Below, piece after piece: positions 47,216-61,300 of a DNA stretch of 64,000 bases (position 1 is the stretch's first letter; each line of letters starts with the position of its first letter). The translations under genes were made by a program, and so were the position numbers. The stretch comes from Acanthaster planci (Eukaryota; Echinodermata; Asteroidea; Valvatida; Acanthasteridae). Under the pieces are notes generated by a model, which had not been told where the DNA came from, ran no database searches, and saw only the letters and a list, made by a program, of their open reading frames with translations. The stretch lies in contig NW_019091362.1 in the NCBI RefSeq assembly GCF_001949145.1, positions 2,662,482-2,726,481 of the forward strand, read 5' to 3'.

Positions 47216-50200
47216 TTACTTGCTGTGCTTGAGCAGGCTTTTACCAGGTCAATTTAGATCGGCAGAGGACTGAACATGTCTCTCAAGGCAGTTATATGCA
47301 CTTGTGCATTTTTGAACAGTGTGAGGACTAAACGATACTGTGCAATAGCCTTTAAATTGCATAAATCTAAATTGGGACATTTAGCCCCCCAAAAAGAAAA
47401 AAAAGTAATGTTTGTAAAAATTGTTTGTAATACTCTAAAACGATCCAGTGATTTCAGTGTCACAGTACAATAAGCAAGGAATGGTGGCCAACTGTACCGG
47501 CAAGCGTGCTTCAAAAAAAGAGAAGCTGAACTGAGGAACGAAGATTACAATTAAGAGCTAAATGCTTTCTTTGCATAACTTTTCGGGAAGGCTGCTCAGG
47601 CCAACATCCATACAAATACCCAGAACTGCCGGTATGTGATAACAACTGTGTATTGCAATATTTACATTCCAACATTGCTTCAAAACACATACTCATAAAA
47701 AGTTGGGATTTACAGTCGTGTTAATGTCAAACTGTCACTAATAAAAAAGTTTCCAATTCCAGAATGAAAGGTGTATTTGTAAGTCTTTAAAGAAAATTAA
47801 AATCTCTTCTTGTGAAATTTTGGGGAGACATACATGTGCACCACCTTGTAGCTCAAACATTCATGTATATGTAGGGGGAAAAAACACAGATCTTTTGAGT
47901 TGTTTTTAATTGTCTAGCTTGATTTTTCATGAAGCACTAGCAAAGGCCTAATAGCTGCCGTTTTGACAAGTTCTATTAAATCTTCCCGTCCAAACATCCG
48001 GAGTCTGCCCGCTTGGTAGAGGCAAAACAAACCAATAGTCCTTCCCTCAGCTGGGAAACATATCAATGTTTGTCATGACAAATTAACCAATTCTACAACA
48101 AAAACACATAACATAATGCAATTACATGTAGGGGTACCACCAGCTCAGTCTGCTTGTTTTCCAGCATCTACACAGTGCGCCTGCATTCACTTCCCACAAC
48201 CCAGCTGTACGGGCACATGCACCGGTAACTCTTCTGTTCTGACAGTCAAAAGGTCTATAATGGGCTACTTAAATTGGATAATGTCAGCTTGAATCCAAAT
48301 CACTCCTGCATTTGATTTATCTTTCAAGCGTTCAGTTTCAGTTTCATGGATGCTTTGGTATCTTGTTTTGTGCATCCATTATGAGCCCGTGGTATTGATG
48401 ACTCTGTGGCACATTGTTCTCCGGGGTATATATGTATTTGGAATTGGGAAACACTGCAAACACATTTATGAAAATGGGCATTTTTTTTCCAACAAATTAT
48501 CAAACAAAACAGTGGTGGCACAGCATGATGCACGTCATGCATCTGCTACCTTTCTTGTCAATCCAATTTCCATTCGTGAATCCAAGTCCATAATGATGGA
48601 AATGTCTCATTTAAATCCTAGACCACAACCAAGGGGGGGGGGGATGTCAGGTGGGATCGGACTCAAGATCTAGGCTATGAAAACTTCCTGCTACGGGCAT
48701 CATGTTTTTCTAACTCTTTGGGCAGTCAAATGGAGCAAAGACAAGCTACTTGCCTCCTGGAGCAGGTGGTCCTAAGTACCCTGCTAGCTTGCATCCCCAC
48801 CTCCATCAAACAATGCAGGTACAAGCGTAAAGGCTACATGTACTTCATACCCAGTATAAAAGTTGAAATTGAAAGAAAGAATCCATATATGACACAATTG
48901 GCCACATTCATGAGTCGGCCATCTTAAAAGGGAGGTGAGCCCCATGAAGCTCTTCCTGAAATTATCATATGGGTGAGAACAACATAATGCAGTTAGGATC
49001 ACATGAAAGATTAAAATCCTCATATTTGAAAGACATGTCTCCTGTAATGTCCAAATAAGAAGCATGTTTTCAATGTGAGGCTAAAACACTAAGTAAAGCA
49101 AAACAGTCAGGCTCCTTCCCATTTCAGAGTGTTCCAAATCTAAAGTGGATTTGGGTGAGCATGATTCAAAAGTGAATAAAGCCCCAGTCCAACAAAAACT
49201 CATACTTACCGGTAACTCAAAATGTCTTGAAGTGTCGAGACATCAACTAAATATGTTCCTGCTTACCCTCCAAGAGTATTATTAGTTTACCACACGGTGT
49301 TGGATGTTTCAGGACGTTTTTCGACAAAGTGCAAAGGGCTTCAACCTTTCAGAAACGAAACTAGAGCTTGAGCCAAATGGGGGGGGGTACATTCAGTATC
49401 AATTTCAACATGTTACAGATGGAAGGTTAAGTTTCAGTATACTGCAGCAGGTGGGCCAGGAACAAGCTGGCATTCACACAGCTGGAAGCCAAAGTGGATT
49501 GAGAAACATTAAGCACCAGACAAAAACATGAAATAATTGAATTAGTGAGTTCACAGTATCATGATCAAGGGACGTGATATCCTTCTCGGGATCCTGCCTG
49601 CGAATGGTATAAATTCTGCATGCACAAAAGCCACGGTCTGGTGTTGTCATGCATGAGCTCACAAACAGGTGTTTCTGTGAAACAGCTGTCAAAGTGAATG
49701 AGTAACAAGATGTTGAAACATTGGAAAACTCCAATATAGAATGTAACACACTCAGACTTGGGTAAAGGAAAATGTACGTTGTCGATGCTTGCTGCATCAG
49801 AACAACAAGACACAAGCCTACCAGTATAAATCTTACATGATAAACACAATACAAACTGTTAATCATCTTGCGAATGCAATTGCAATATGTTGTTATTACA
49901 TCTGGAGCATTCACTCAACTCCCTGAACTGAATTAACTTACTAGTATAGGGTAATTAAAGGTGGTGTAAACTTCCCCAAATCAGACAATTGTATGATCCT
50001 GAAATACATTACTTGAAAAAAAAAACCCAAAGTACACAGCAGTCAGTCTGTAAAATATTTCAACCCAGAATAATGTAGTTGTTGAGAAAACCACAACATT
50101 TTGTTCTCTTTTTTTGATGGTGGTCGGCTGACCATTGTACACATATAAGAGTTTAATTCACTTCACACATCACATTCTTATACACGCGGCAATTTTCTTG

Positions 50201-51640
50201 TGTGTAGTGTTTGCAGATGTTGTTGGAGTCTTCATTAATGAATGGGTAAACCTAAAAGCAGCTAAAAAATATACCTGAAGAAATTCACCAAATGTACTGT
50301 AAACTGAAATTATAGGAAACTGAGTGTAAGGTAAAAAGTAGGACATAAATTGGATCAGTGTAAAGTTAAATTTTATTAAAAGAAACGATTTTCTTGACAC
50401 AAATACTTTGCAAATACAACATCACCTGTAGAGCATGATGGTATGGTACAAATACGGTGGCTGCCCAGTGAAAGGACTTTCGTCAACAAAAAGTACGATT
50501 TCCACACGTTAAACCTCCATGTTTCAAGACACAATTTCCTCTTTGCTTATAATTATTAGTCAACTAAGAATGAAGTTTTTAGACTTTCATTGACGTGTTG
50601 ACTGACGTGAAAGTTTGGCCATTAAGCACGATCACACATGCATCATCACATAGGCCTACTCCCTTTCAATGTCACGGACACAAGTCGACTACGTTCCTGG
50701 ATGAAGTTTTTTCATGAATCTGCAATGCTACATAGTCAAGGAGGTGCATTACTCCAAGGTGAATTCACTGACTACATGTACTCCTGGCTGTTGAAAACTG
50801 CTTCTTTTTTTTATAAGGGAAAGAGATCCTGTCATCGCTTCTGACCCCACGGATGTTGTCCACTTACTAGGAATGCCCTGTAATTAACAGATTTTACGCA
50901 AGATAAATCACAAGATTTAATCACTGAAAATGCCGCACTTTTTCTCTTGATTTTTCACAAGGCAGTTGACTCAAACATGAAACAAGTCAGTGGAATGTAT
51001 GCAAGATGCAGTGAATATTACACACCCCAATCAGCCAATCTTGTGAAGTTGAGACAAAAAAACCAATGGTGTACACTACCTTTAACAACTTAGTGTAGAG
51101 AAATACATGTACGTGTACATTCACATCTATTTACATTACATCACGATAGTATACAACTGTGCCATACATGTATAGCATGTATCACACATTATCGACTACA
51201 TATAATGCTGTATTACACATGACATAATTCTTAGCCCCTGGCAGAGGGAGTGTGCATATTTTATTCTCTTCAGAAATTAGTGGGGTCATGAATCCAGAAC
51301 TGTCTAAACCCCACAGCTTGTTTGACATCTCACTCTGGTTACACAGACAGCAATAGCTCCCGAACAATCTCAATTTCGCCTCACCCCCCAACTACTAGTA
51401 AATTAAGCCCTGTCACACTGGTAGGTGCACTCATCTTACATTTCCACTTGAACCTGTTACATCACTTACATGTATCTCTACTGTGACAAGCCCAATGCAA
51501 GTATGTACACCAGTTTACCTCCTCCCCCCCCCCAAAAAAAAACAGATCCAGGTGAAGGCTCTAAAATTTTCAGGAGGGTGGGGAGAAGAGTAAACTTTCG
51601 CAAATAGGATGATAAATGAACTAAGAGAATGCCTGCCGGA
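47216..51640. other. Non-coding stretch
   Basis: No gene or element is supported. G-runs occur at about 48632 and 49380, and TACATGTA words recur. Confidence 0.4.
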
Positions 51641-51856
51641 ACACCATGTGAAATCAGTCTCTTCTATAAAGCGGTGGTTCCAGAAGAACCAGTGAGTGTA
51701 TACTGTACACTTGACGTTTTTTGACCAGGATGCTCAGGTCGTCCTCAAACGACCAGGATGCTCTGGTCGTCCTTGGGAGATGACTTGAGGATGACCAGGA
51801 GGCTGAATCTTTTCAGAACCACCACTCTTACAAAAGAGATTGATTTCATATGGTGT
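51641..51856. mobile_element. 216-bp MITE with about 45-bp terminal inverted repeats
   Basis: The left end is ACACCATGTGAAATCAGTCT and the right end, reversed, is ACACCATATGAAATCAATCT. The inverted arms continue through GTGGTTCCAGAAG / GTGGTTCTGAAAAG. The interior carries two GACCAGGATGCTC motifs, one within a perfect 8-bp hairpin stem, ACGACCAG / CTGGTCGT. Confidence 0.8.
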
Positions 51857-51984
51857 ACCCACAAAATCTTCTCTTAGTCTTGCCTCCACCATTTAAAGTT
51901 TCAAATCTTACTTAAGTTAGGGGTTCTTTTTAGTTACAATATTTATACAACTAATGATATCTATTTGTTTCAATTTAGTTATAA

Positions 51985-53345
51985 TTTTTGGTTTATCGTG
52001 TGCCGGGTCTCTCTATGTATGAATCTCTATTCCACCCTTTGTCGTCCCATTCTTGAATACGGGATTCCTGCTTGGTTGCCACACCAAATCGGCCACATAA
52101 ATTCTTTGGAAAAAAAATCCAAGATGTTCGGCACATGTCTGTATTCCTGCACCCAGGGGGTAGCTTGAGTATGGTGCTCGTCTTAAGATATTAGATCTAA
52201 TGTCATTATATTACAGATATAGGTATCCTGCCAACTCATTTGTTTCCAAGTGCCTTTATGGTATTTATGATGTTTTCAGTTTATTTTTATCAACTCGTGT
52301 CATACTGATACTCTCAAATTCTATCATACGTATGCTCGCACTGATAGTTTTAAATTTACTGTGTTTAATTGTTTTCCAGCCTATTTTGAATAGCTTCCTC
52401 CTGATTTGCGTCTTTATCTACTTTTTAGTATTTCAGGGTTTTCAAAAAACATCAAGCAGCACTTCAAGGACCTTAGTTGGGTTTCAAATACTTTTTAATG
52501 GATTTTTCTAAAATTAATTTTCAGATGTTTTATTTCTTTTAATTTGTCTTAAGATGTTAGCTCTGATGCCCCTTCATAATACCTTTTTTGTTTCCAAGTG
52601 CCTTTTGGTATTTCATGTTCATTCTTTTCATTTTTTTTTCCCCTGCTAATTCACATTATATGTGGTACTCTTGAACTTTCCCATATGCATGCTCGCACTG
52701 ATGGTTATAAATTTGCTGCTTTGGATCATTCTCAGCCTTTCTTGATCAACTCCCGCCAAATTTAAGTGATCAACTTCAACGTGCTAGTGCAAGCTTTTAA
52801 CTAGCACTTTAGGACCTTAGTTGGATCTCTTTAATAGTCTTTATAATTTAATTTTTGTTTCTGTTGGTTTCCTTTTCCTTTTTTCCCTGTCTTCTCCATG
52901 AGGGAGAAGCCACAACGCTGCTTTCTTGTTTGGGTTGTCCTTGTTGCGTTTCATGGGGATTTTTAGGTTCAGCCACTTTGAAAGTGACTCTGTCACTATT
53001 TTGGTTATCCCTGCCAGAGGTTCTACCAGTTCGTATGTTTTTGTTTGTCTGTATATGTGTAGTGGTTGTTGGTACTCTCCCTCATGGACATGATCGAGTT
53101 GTGTGAGAGAGTGTGAGTATTGCTGTGTTGCACTTGAAGGTTGGTAGTTGCGTTTTTGTGCTGTGTTGATAGTTTGCTAGAGTAGTCTGGCTGGTGAGGT
53201 GTTTTTCTGGTATTTTAGTTAGTGTGCAATTATTTATATCTCTCATGTAATGTACTGAGATGGAGATGTTTTTAGGTGTGCCTCTTGTATGTAATTTGCA
53301 TATTTTTGTATGTCCTTTTATCTGGCAAATAAATGAAATGTTACT
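51985..53345 (+). pseudogene. 3' end of a second LINE (C-terminal reverse transcriptase region plus 3' UTR)
   Basis: It encodes LYSTLCRPILEYGIPAWLPH and INSLEKKSK, the typical LINE 'LVRPxLEYGxxxW...IxxLExxQ' region, then SLYYRYRY. In another frame comes FPAYFE, PPDLRLYL and GFSKNIKQHFKDLSW, the usual LPxxLR...FKxxLK end of ORF2. It is broken by frameshifts. A 3' UTR follows and ends at about 53340 in GGCAAATAAATGAAATG. The last part is present twice (52188-52490 and 52551-52832). Its motif style differs from the LINE at 15.2 kb. Confidence 0.7.
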
Positions 53346-53993
53346 ATGTTTAATTAATGTAATGCGCTTGTGAACAGGTGTGTCGTGGAAAAAGCACAAT
53401 AGAAGTTTTATTATTTGTACAAATGGGTCATTAGGGAGACATTTTGTGGTAAACTTTTCAACCTTAGCCTGGGGAGACATCGGTCATTAGGGAGACATTT
53501 CAATGTTATTATTTTTATTATGATTATTATGACATATAAAGACACACAGCACCAAATCCTGGGTGACAATGGCCTGCTATCAGAAATTTTGGAAGTTACT
53601 TGCTGTGTTGGCACATTCTAGGCTGATTATTGAGAAAATTAATTATTGATCAAAGCATGTGTGAGTCTAACTGCAATTAACTTCAGAGCAATTGTGGCAC
53701 CAAACCAATCTTGGCAATTTTTCTTTTTTCTTATAAAGATAGGAACCAGTTAAAGACAAAAGAAAAAAACAAACAGTCAAATTCTGACTGATAAAAGGAT
53801 TGTGCTTGCTGAAGATTATGTAAATTAGTATGCGGAGGCCCAGTGACTTGATTCAACTAGTTGTTCACGCCAGGGTCTGACCACATTTCTGAACAGTGGA
53901 ATGGTCACAGGAATGTTCCACTGGACTTTGAAAGTTCAGGAATTTCATCCCTCGTTGGATTCTGAGCTTTGGACCACTGGGGTGTGGGTGAGG

Positions 53994-54032
53994 CCCAAGA
54001 CAGAAAGTCCGCACTGGACCTTCTGTCTTGGG
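53994..54032. repeat. 17-bp hairpin
   Basis: CCCAAGACAGAAAGTCC, a 5-nt loop, then GGACCTTCTGTCTTGGG. One mismatch (A/C) interrupts a 17-bp stem. The stem does not extend outward, so it is short for a pre-miRNA. Confidence 0.85.
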
Positions 54033-55201
54033 AAAAGTGTCTCAGGAATTCTTCCTGGCCAGAAGTTGGCTGGTAAAAATTCCCGCGCAGCTTGGGAAAA
54101 GTCTGTACTGGACTTAAAATGGGCAAAGTACCCATCGTCTGGGTAAGTTTGCCCAAAAAAAGTCCTGTGCGAACAGGGCTTTTTATAAAATGAAGTACAT
54201 GTAAGTTGAACAAACTGTTGAACAAAATCATTGGTAATTTGAAGGTTTTAAAACTTGTTTTGAAAAAGTTGACGCAGCCAGCCGAAAACATGAGGAATTT
54301 CTCATTTCTACACCAACTTTATTTTTCTCTAGTTGAGATTATGAATCCTGTTGTACTTTATGACAGTCACAAATGGAAAAACCTTCTGGATGGCAACTCT
54401 GCTGGCACAGATAATTTTGTTCTCATTGGTGAGCATCTGGAATTCTGATATAAGCCACAACCTTCATCCACCACATCTCCAGGCTTCATGGAACTAACCA
54501 TAAGAATTAGAATAATTGCAAGTAAACAGCTACTGAAGAGGGTAAATTTGGATGCAACTATTTCAAAAAAACAGCTGGCTAACTCTTCAAGAATTTTAAG
54601 TGGTTTCTAGACAGACAACGGATACATGAGTGTGCCGTTACCCGTAGCACGCAAGTCCATGTTATTGAGATGCAGCGGTATTTCATCTGGCCATACCGAC
54701 TGCAATGAAAACAAAGTGGGAGATAACGTTAAGGGATTAATCTTAAAATAGCTGCAAAAAAATTCAGATAACAAACTACGACCCCCTTATGAATACCCTG
54801 TCATTCCTTTTTCAGATATGGTCAGAGGTTTTTTTTGAGCAAACTTCCTTGATAATCCAGAGTATTTTCCACCCATCGCTAATGGACTTAATCATCTTGC
54901 CGCTCTTAGCTTGATGAATGGCAGAATTCCTTGGAGGAGTACGTGTATGTCAAGGAACTTTCCCAGGCTGGAAATGGCGTGTTAATTAGTCAGTCCCCCA
55001 CAATAACGGTGAACTAAATGGCCAATGTCTTATGCAGTTTGAGGATATCGAAGGCTGAGAAGTAGAGGTGACACCTGGGGGCTGATCTACGGTAGTCACA
55101 GATTTCATTCATTTCCAAGAATTTAATCCATAGCAGAAAAATGCTACTGTACACGTCAATTAAATTTAACATGAGAATAAATACATGTATGTGCTTGCAT
55201 G

Positions 55202-55302
55202 GCCAGTCTTAAACATGCATTTAAGACTGGCTCAGGAGAATGGGCGCAACTGATGCCTGAACTGCAGGAGAGGGTTATTATCAGCGGTCATCCTCCTGAG
55301 CC
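55202..55302. repeat. Overlapping inverted repeats
   Basis: GCCAGTCTTAAA (55202) and TTTAAGACTGGC (ending 55231) make a perfect 12-bp stem with loop CATGCA. GGCTCAGGAG at 55229-55238 then pairs with CTCCTGAGCC at 55293-55302. Function unknown; possibly the core of an old foldback element. Confidence 0.8.
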
Positions 55303-58300
55303 CGTCGTATACATTAGACCAAGCACATATTTATTCCAACTTATACATGTGTAGCGGTACATTTTAGTCAGAGAATCAAAAGAAGTAAATATACGATAAA
55401 TTTCCACAAATTTTACTTTCATTTTTCCAAACATCCTCATTGGTATACTCCTCGTGCAAGTAGTCCAGAAGAATCTCCTTATATAGACTTGGTGTGCTCA
55501 TGGCAAGTTCTGCACTGCATGGCCCACACAGGCTCTTGATCAAAAGGAATGGTTTAACTGTCTCCAATCCATGTGCCAGCACGTTTTTACACAGTGCGCT
55601 CTATTAAATTGCAGCAGGGTTATCAAATGTTAGTACACGGTCATGTTGCATGTTGTTGAACAGGAAAACTACAAGTATCTAAGGTATTTATGAACATTCA
55701 GAAAGCATCAGCTTTAAAAACATTGCAGAAATAATTTACTTGCACATTAGTAACTTCACACTGGTAGGTATCAATAAGGACCATTCTGTCCAAATGAATA
55801 TTCCATCATTGCTCTTCCCATATTCTTAAAACGTGAGCCTGTATTTTCTTAGATTTACTAACATGAACATGTAAGTGATTAGTGGATGATGGAGTTTTTA
55901 CTTTGAAGGTAACCAACTTTTGAACTTTCTGTCAAACTGAAGACATTTCCAGAAAATGTTCATTTGGTTGGGAGGGGGTTAAAGGAACTAACAAGTTCGG
56001 GGTTATGGGTCTTACATGGAGGATTTTGCCATTTGACCCTAGAAATCTTCAATTAGGGAACTAACCCAGAAGAAATACATGTAGAATGTCTTCACTGTAG
56101 GAACAGGGCATGGTAAAATTTAAAACCAACAGCCTATCCACCATGAGCACGAACACCCCCTCATTGGTCGAAACGAGCCATGCTGGTGAGGAAGGGTCAT
56201 TTTGTTGGTAGTGTAGCATCGGTAACACATGCAATGTTTGTGAACCAGGCTGAGTGGGGTGCAGTTTCAGTCCCAGTTCCTACCGAAGGAGCGTCTGCCG
56301 CACCCTCTCTTGGTCCCGCTTGAGGTGGATTGAGCAAATACTGGCACAAACCTCATGCAAGTTTGACATTGAGTTTAACATGACATGACACTATCTACAG
56401 GTACCTTTGACTTGTTATCCCATGCATTTTTCTACAACCTTGATCTCTCCCTAATCCAGAGGTCCCTCCTAAGCCCTACATGGGTCCCAAGTACGTCCTT
56501 GTACATGTACTCTGCTTGAATTAATTCACAAAATAAACTTGGTGGGTATCCAACCTCAAAATAGGCAGACTTAAAATATTTTTCCTCGGGCAAATTTATG
56601 TATACATGTACAATGTACCGGTATGTGCATCCACCCAGTGCCCAAGGATACGAACATCCAGGCATTTCACATGACTGCCCAATCAAAACCTACCTTAATT
56701 GGGTCATGAACCATTCATGTACTTTTGATGTTCCCATGGAGGCCTGACAGAAATGCCAACGTAAAATGTAGTGGCAAAAAGCTGACTTGAGGGATGTTCA
56801 AGTTTTATCTGAAAAAAAGCTTTCTTCTCACTCCTGCACCAGAGAGATTCTTAAATTCAGCATTACAAAATCATGTGGAAAGTTCCTTCGTTGACCTTAA
56901 TCCCAGCAGATCCTTCAAAATGTATGTGTACTGGTGTGCTTTGCAGAGTTTGCTTCAACTGGCATAATGCCAACTAGAAATGCACCTCTGGTTGAATGCC
57001 AAATTTGAGGGGAAGATTTTAAGCGAACTCAGTAAAACAGAAGAATGTCTTGGCCGTTGATCTTAAAATGCTAAGAAGACATACATGTACATGTGTACAC
57101 TAAGTCCCGAGCAGATACATGTACTTTGTGCTGATTGAAGCTTAAGAGGACCGGATATCCGATGGAACTGTGAATCACATCCTTTCTTGTGGAGAATCTC
57201 TGTTGTGTCCTTGGCTCAAATTCAAAAGAAAAATCTTCTGTGGACTGGATGCGGGTGTTTGGAAGACAGGACACACACAAGTCCTTCATTTCAGAGTTCC
57301 AGAGCTTTTGAACACCTGTCACCTCAGTGAAAGTGGTTTGACATTCAACAGTGGGGGCCTTTGAGATGCTTGGTAGCGGCAGAAAGCGCCAGAGTTGTGC
57401 GTGTGCTCAGAACTACGTGCACTTTGTCAGAAATACTTGCGCATGGTCAGAACTAGCCACAAGACTGGCCAGATCGTCTGCCACTGCCAAGAATCTCAAA
57501 GTCACCCACTGCCTTTGCAGTGGAGATGTGGAATGCAACACTGTACACAAAGGAAATGCACAGTGGTGTCACTTGAAGCTGAGTATGTCATGTGTTCTTT
57601 GAGTCCAAGGGTAACAAATCGGATATAACCGAAAAGTCACACTTTATTTTGATAGTTACACAGTGACCATGTCGAAAAGCTTTCTTGGGACTTTCTTTGC
57701 TCAAAACTGACAAACCAAATTAATCCACAACATTACCTTCTGATTACTGTAGACTCTACTAGGACACAAATGGAGGGGTTTCATGCACATGTACATGTTT
57801 ATTGTTCTGTTTGGCGCACATGCCAAACACATGCAAGCAACATCTACAAGTACATGTATACAACATGTGCCTGTACTGGTATGGTATTTATGCATGGCAA
57901 TTTATGATAGGCAGGTGATTTACATGTGTACACATGTAAGGCAGTTGACAGTCAGTTTTATGGCTAGCTTACACATGTGACTGTTCATACCAAATACATG
58001 TATGTTATGCTGTAGTATAAAAGGTGGGATATAACCAAGATATTTGACACAGCAAAGTGTGTTTAAAGTAAGTCTTAGCTGTTTTGACACCAAAAGACAT
58101 TTCAGAATTGGCACTATGCTCAACTAAGGAAGTTTGGCTTGGGATGGCTGACAAGCAGACTAAAACAAGTCTACCTTCTAACTGTCATTCTGACAAAGTC
58201 ATTAAATCTGTGGGCACCTTTGCAGATTCTGGTATCAAATGTTCCCAACCTCTTCTCTTCTTTCTCCAGGGTTTTCCGACAGTTGTATTGACTGACATTG

Positions 58301-61300
58301 GAGATCAAAGTGCACAACTGATTCTTTCTTCAATCTGTAACCTCCACTATGAGATCTGCTCCAATGGCTTTAATTGGATCGGATGCCGGGTGAACATTAA
58401 TTTGAGGAGGGAGATGAACATGTAATTTATACAGTGACAAATGCGGCTCGGTGGGTTTGGACACTAAATGAAGTTGGATTCCTGTGGCGTTTCCGCTATT
58501 CCCATTTCCCCATCTCCCTTTCTCCCTACGATCATCAAAGATACTCCTCACGCTCACCCGTGCTGCCTGTCAGCAACCCTTACATCAATTAAATATCGAT
58601 AATCTAGGAATTAGGCATGGAGCAAAGCCATGCTTGGGCAAGACAAGATGACCTGATTACACTTTGAAAAGCCCCATCTGCAAGGGTACATTTTTGGGTC
58701 ATTCCTATTCAATTGCTGTGCAGGTACATCAAGCAGTTCGCTCATCGCTAAGGGTGAAAACCATTTCTACAGGAGAGATGTTGCGTCACGTTAGAGGTGC
58801 CGAACTGTGCTCCTACTCCAAACTATGCATGGTTAGCCAGCTAGGAAAGCAATGCCCAACATGTCAAAAAGGAATAACCAAAAGAAACAAGTCCACTTTG
58901 TCATCTGAAAACTATGACAGATTTTTAAAAGATTCCAAAATCTGAGACTACCGGTAGGCAGGGTGCTAATCTAAGACCTATCACACATGCACTTGCAAAC
59001 TCCAATCTCTTACTCCCTTTAGTGCATTCTACTATCAAAATACCAAGACATACCTGTAGCCACAGGGGAAATACTTCACCTTTACAAAAGTGTACATGTA
59101 CCCTGAACAGGTTTCCTTATCTAAGGCACTTCATTTCAGAATTTCTTCCTCATAGTCTACATTGTGGAGTGGTACTTACAATGTATGTCTGGATCACTCA
59201 AAAGATTCCCCCCCCCCAAAAATCTAGTTCTTAAACCTATAGAAAATCAGCACTGTTGGTGCTTTTTGTTGGGGGGAGGAAGTTAGTAGTACTAGTATTG
59301 GGAGCAAGTGTGACTTGACACAGCCACACTATCATGAACTTTTAGTTGCAGAAAATCGTACATAATACCGGTATGTCAGTGAACCTTCTGCCCGGACAGC
59401 AAGTCTTGGGTACATGACCATACATTCTAATGAAGCTTAATGCATCCAGCTGATGTGTCAACTGGCAGTTGAGTGACCACTGCAGTCAATGTAGCACAAG
59501 ATGCCCGACTAATTTTTTTGTTGATGCATCTGTTAGCGATACTGATCAGTCTAGACAACCGAGGAAGCGTGTGTCTGCAAACATAACAGATCAAATAGTC
59601 TGTGTTCCTAGCAACTTGTGATATTCGCTGGGCAACGCATGCAACATGTCGTAAGTTTCATATTGTATGACCTAAATAAATGGAAATCTGAGCAAAAACA
59701 CATAACTATTTTACGTAGTCGTCCAAGTAAATGTAGGCCTACATGCACACACTTAAAAACGGAAAGCAAAATCAAAACTTTACCGTACAGTTTGAAATGT
59801 ACCCCAGTCGTACCAATAAATCAAACTAACTTCTGATAAATAAAAAAGCTGTCTATGGTATTCTGGTAGCAAGAAGTAGAAGCTATTACTGTGATGGCAC
59901 AAAACGCATGGACAGGTTACACAAAACAGGTGGTACACGCAGGTGGTACATGGACAGGTGGTGCATTCACATTACCCATCCATGCCTCTTTGACCAATAT
60001 GGTGCTTTAGTTTGCCAAAAGCACATAGACAAGCTTAAGAATGCGCATATCAATGTAGTGCCAATGCAGCTATGGCATTTCTTCTTTACGAATTGTAACG
60101 TTACATTGTATGTACCACAAGCGATTTGCCAATGGTACAAGAAACAGACTTTTATCTTACCTTTGATATTCTCTACGAAGATCAGATTAACCTTTTCAAA
60201 CAAAAGTAACCATTATGGATGATAATAAATGCACATTTCTTGACAGTATAAAATCTATGCATACAACCAACACGAAAATGGACCGGTAGGTTTGAGTGCA
60301 ATTAACAATTACATATAAATTCCACTGACAACTTGCACAGTCTGTGTGACAATGGAATCGCCACAGTTCAAGCCAAATAATCTGCCACTCAGAACAACCC
60401 CCCTAGCTCTTATCTGTGCCATCATTAATATCAGCATCCAATCTGTGTACACCCTGGGGAAAAATAAATACATTAAACACCCTATCATTAAGGGCAACCT
60501 CTAATGCATGAAATGCATATATCCTATTTAATACAACAGCGCCGTTAATTAAGTTGGCCGGGACACGGGTTACTTCAGCTGGGCAGAGAACAGGCTCTCC
60601 AGATAGCTCCCGGACTGACGTTAATTGTAATGTTGTTCAGCATGCCCACACTGGTTGGTAAATGACAACGCTTGAGAGCTACGCGTGAGACTGTGGATCT
60701 GACAGACACTAAGCATGACCAAACCCATGAAAATGAGGCCAGAAGTCGCCAGAGTAATGCTTTTCTATTTTAGATGTAACACCTTAAACCAATTTGTAGT
60801 ATTGGGAATCAGTAAGAAATGTCACTGTCTTGAAGCACAGGCACATCATTTGCAGGGTAATAGGACATAACCTTCCAAACCAAGTACTGCATAGAATGAC
60901 TTATTCAAAATACCGTTATATGCTAACCCTTTTTTGTACATGATGAAATACAGACAAAACATCTACCAGTACATGAACCGGTATTTCTCCTTCTGTAACA
61001 GGAGAAACCGCCTGTACGGTACAAGTACACATTCTGGACCAATCCTCAAAATAACAAAAAGTGCAATTCACAAGAGTCCTGAAGTGCCCGTTTTCACATG
61101 TACCGGTAATTTTTCTTGCTCATGTCTGTAAGGAGTACTTGCATGTAAAAAAAAAGGTGACTTCACTGTTGAGTTGTGTACATGTGTCAGCAGGAATTTA
61201 TCAATCTGGCAAACAGTGCTTGGAATACCTACATGCATGCACCTGTGTTCAATATTGTTGATGTACATGGACGTGTACTGTACATGTACAGGAAGCTTTA

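Noticed and set aside
55376-55582. Minus-strand ORF ending in DYLHEEYTNEDVWKNESKI, resembling the linker region of some LINEs
   Set aside because: The resemblance is weak, the ORF is short, and no flanking reverse-transcriptase motif is present.
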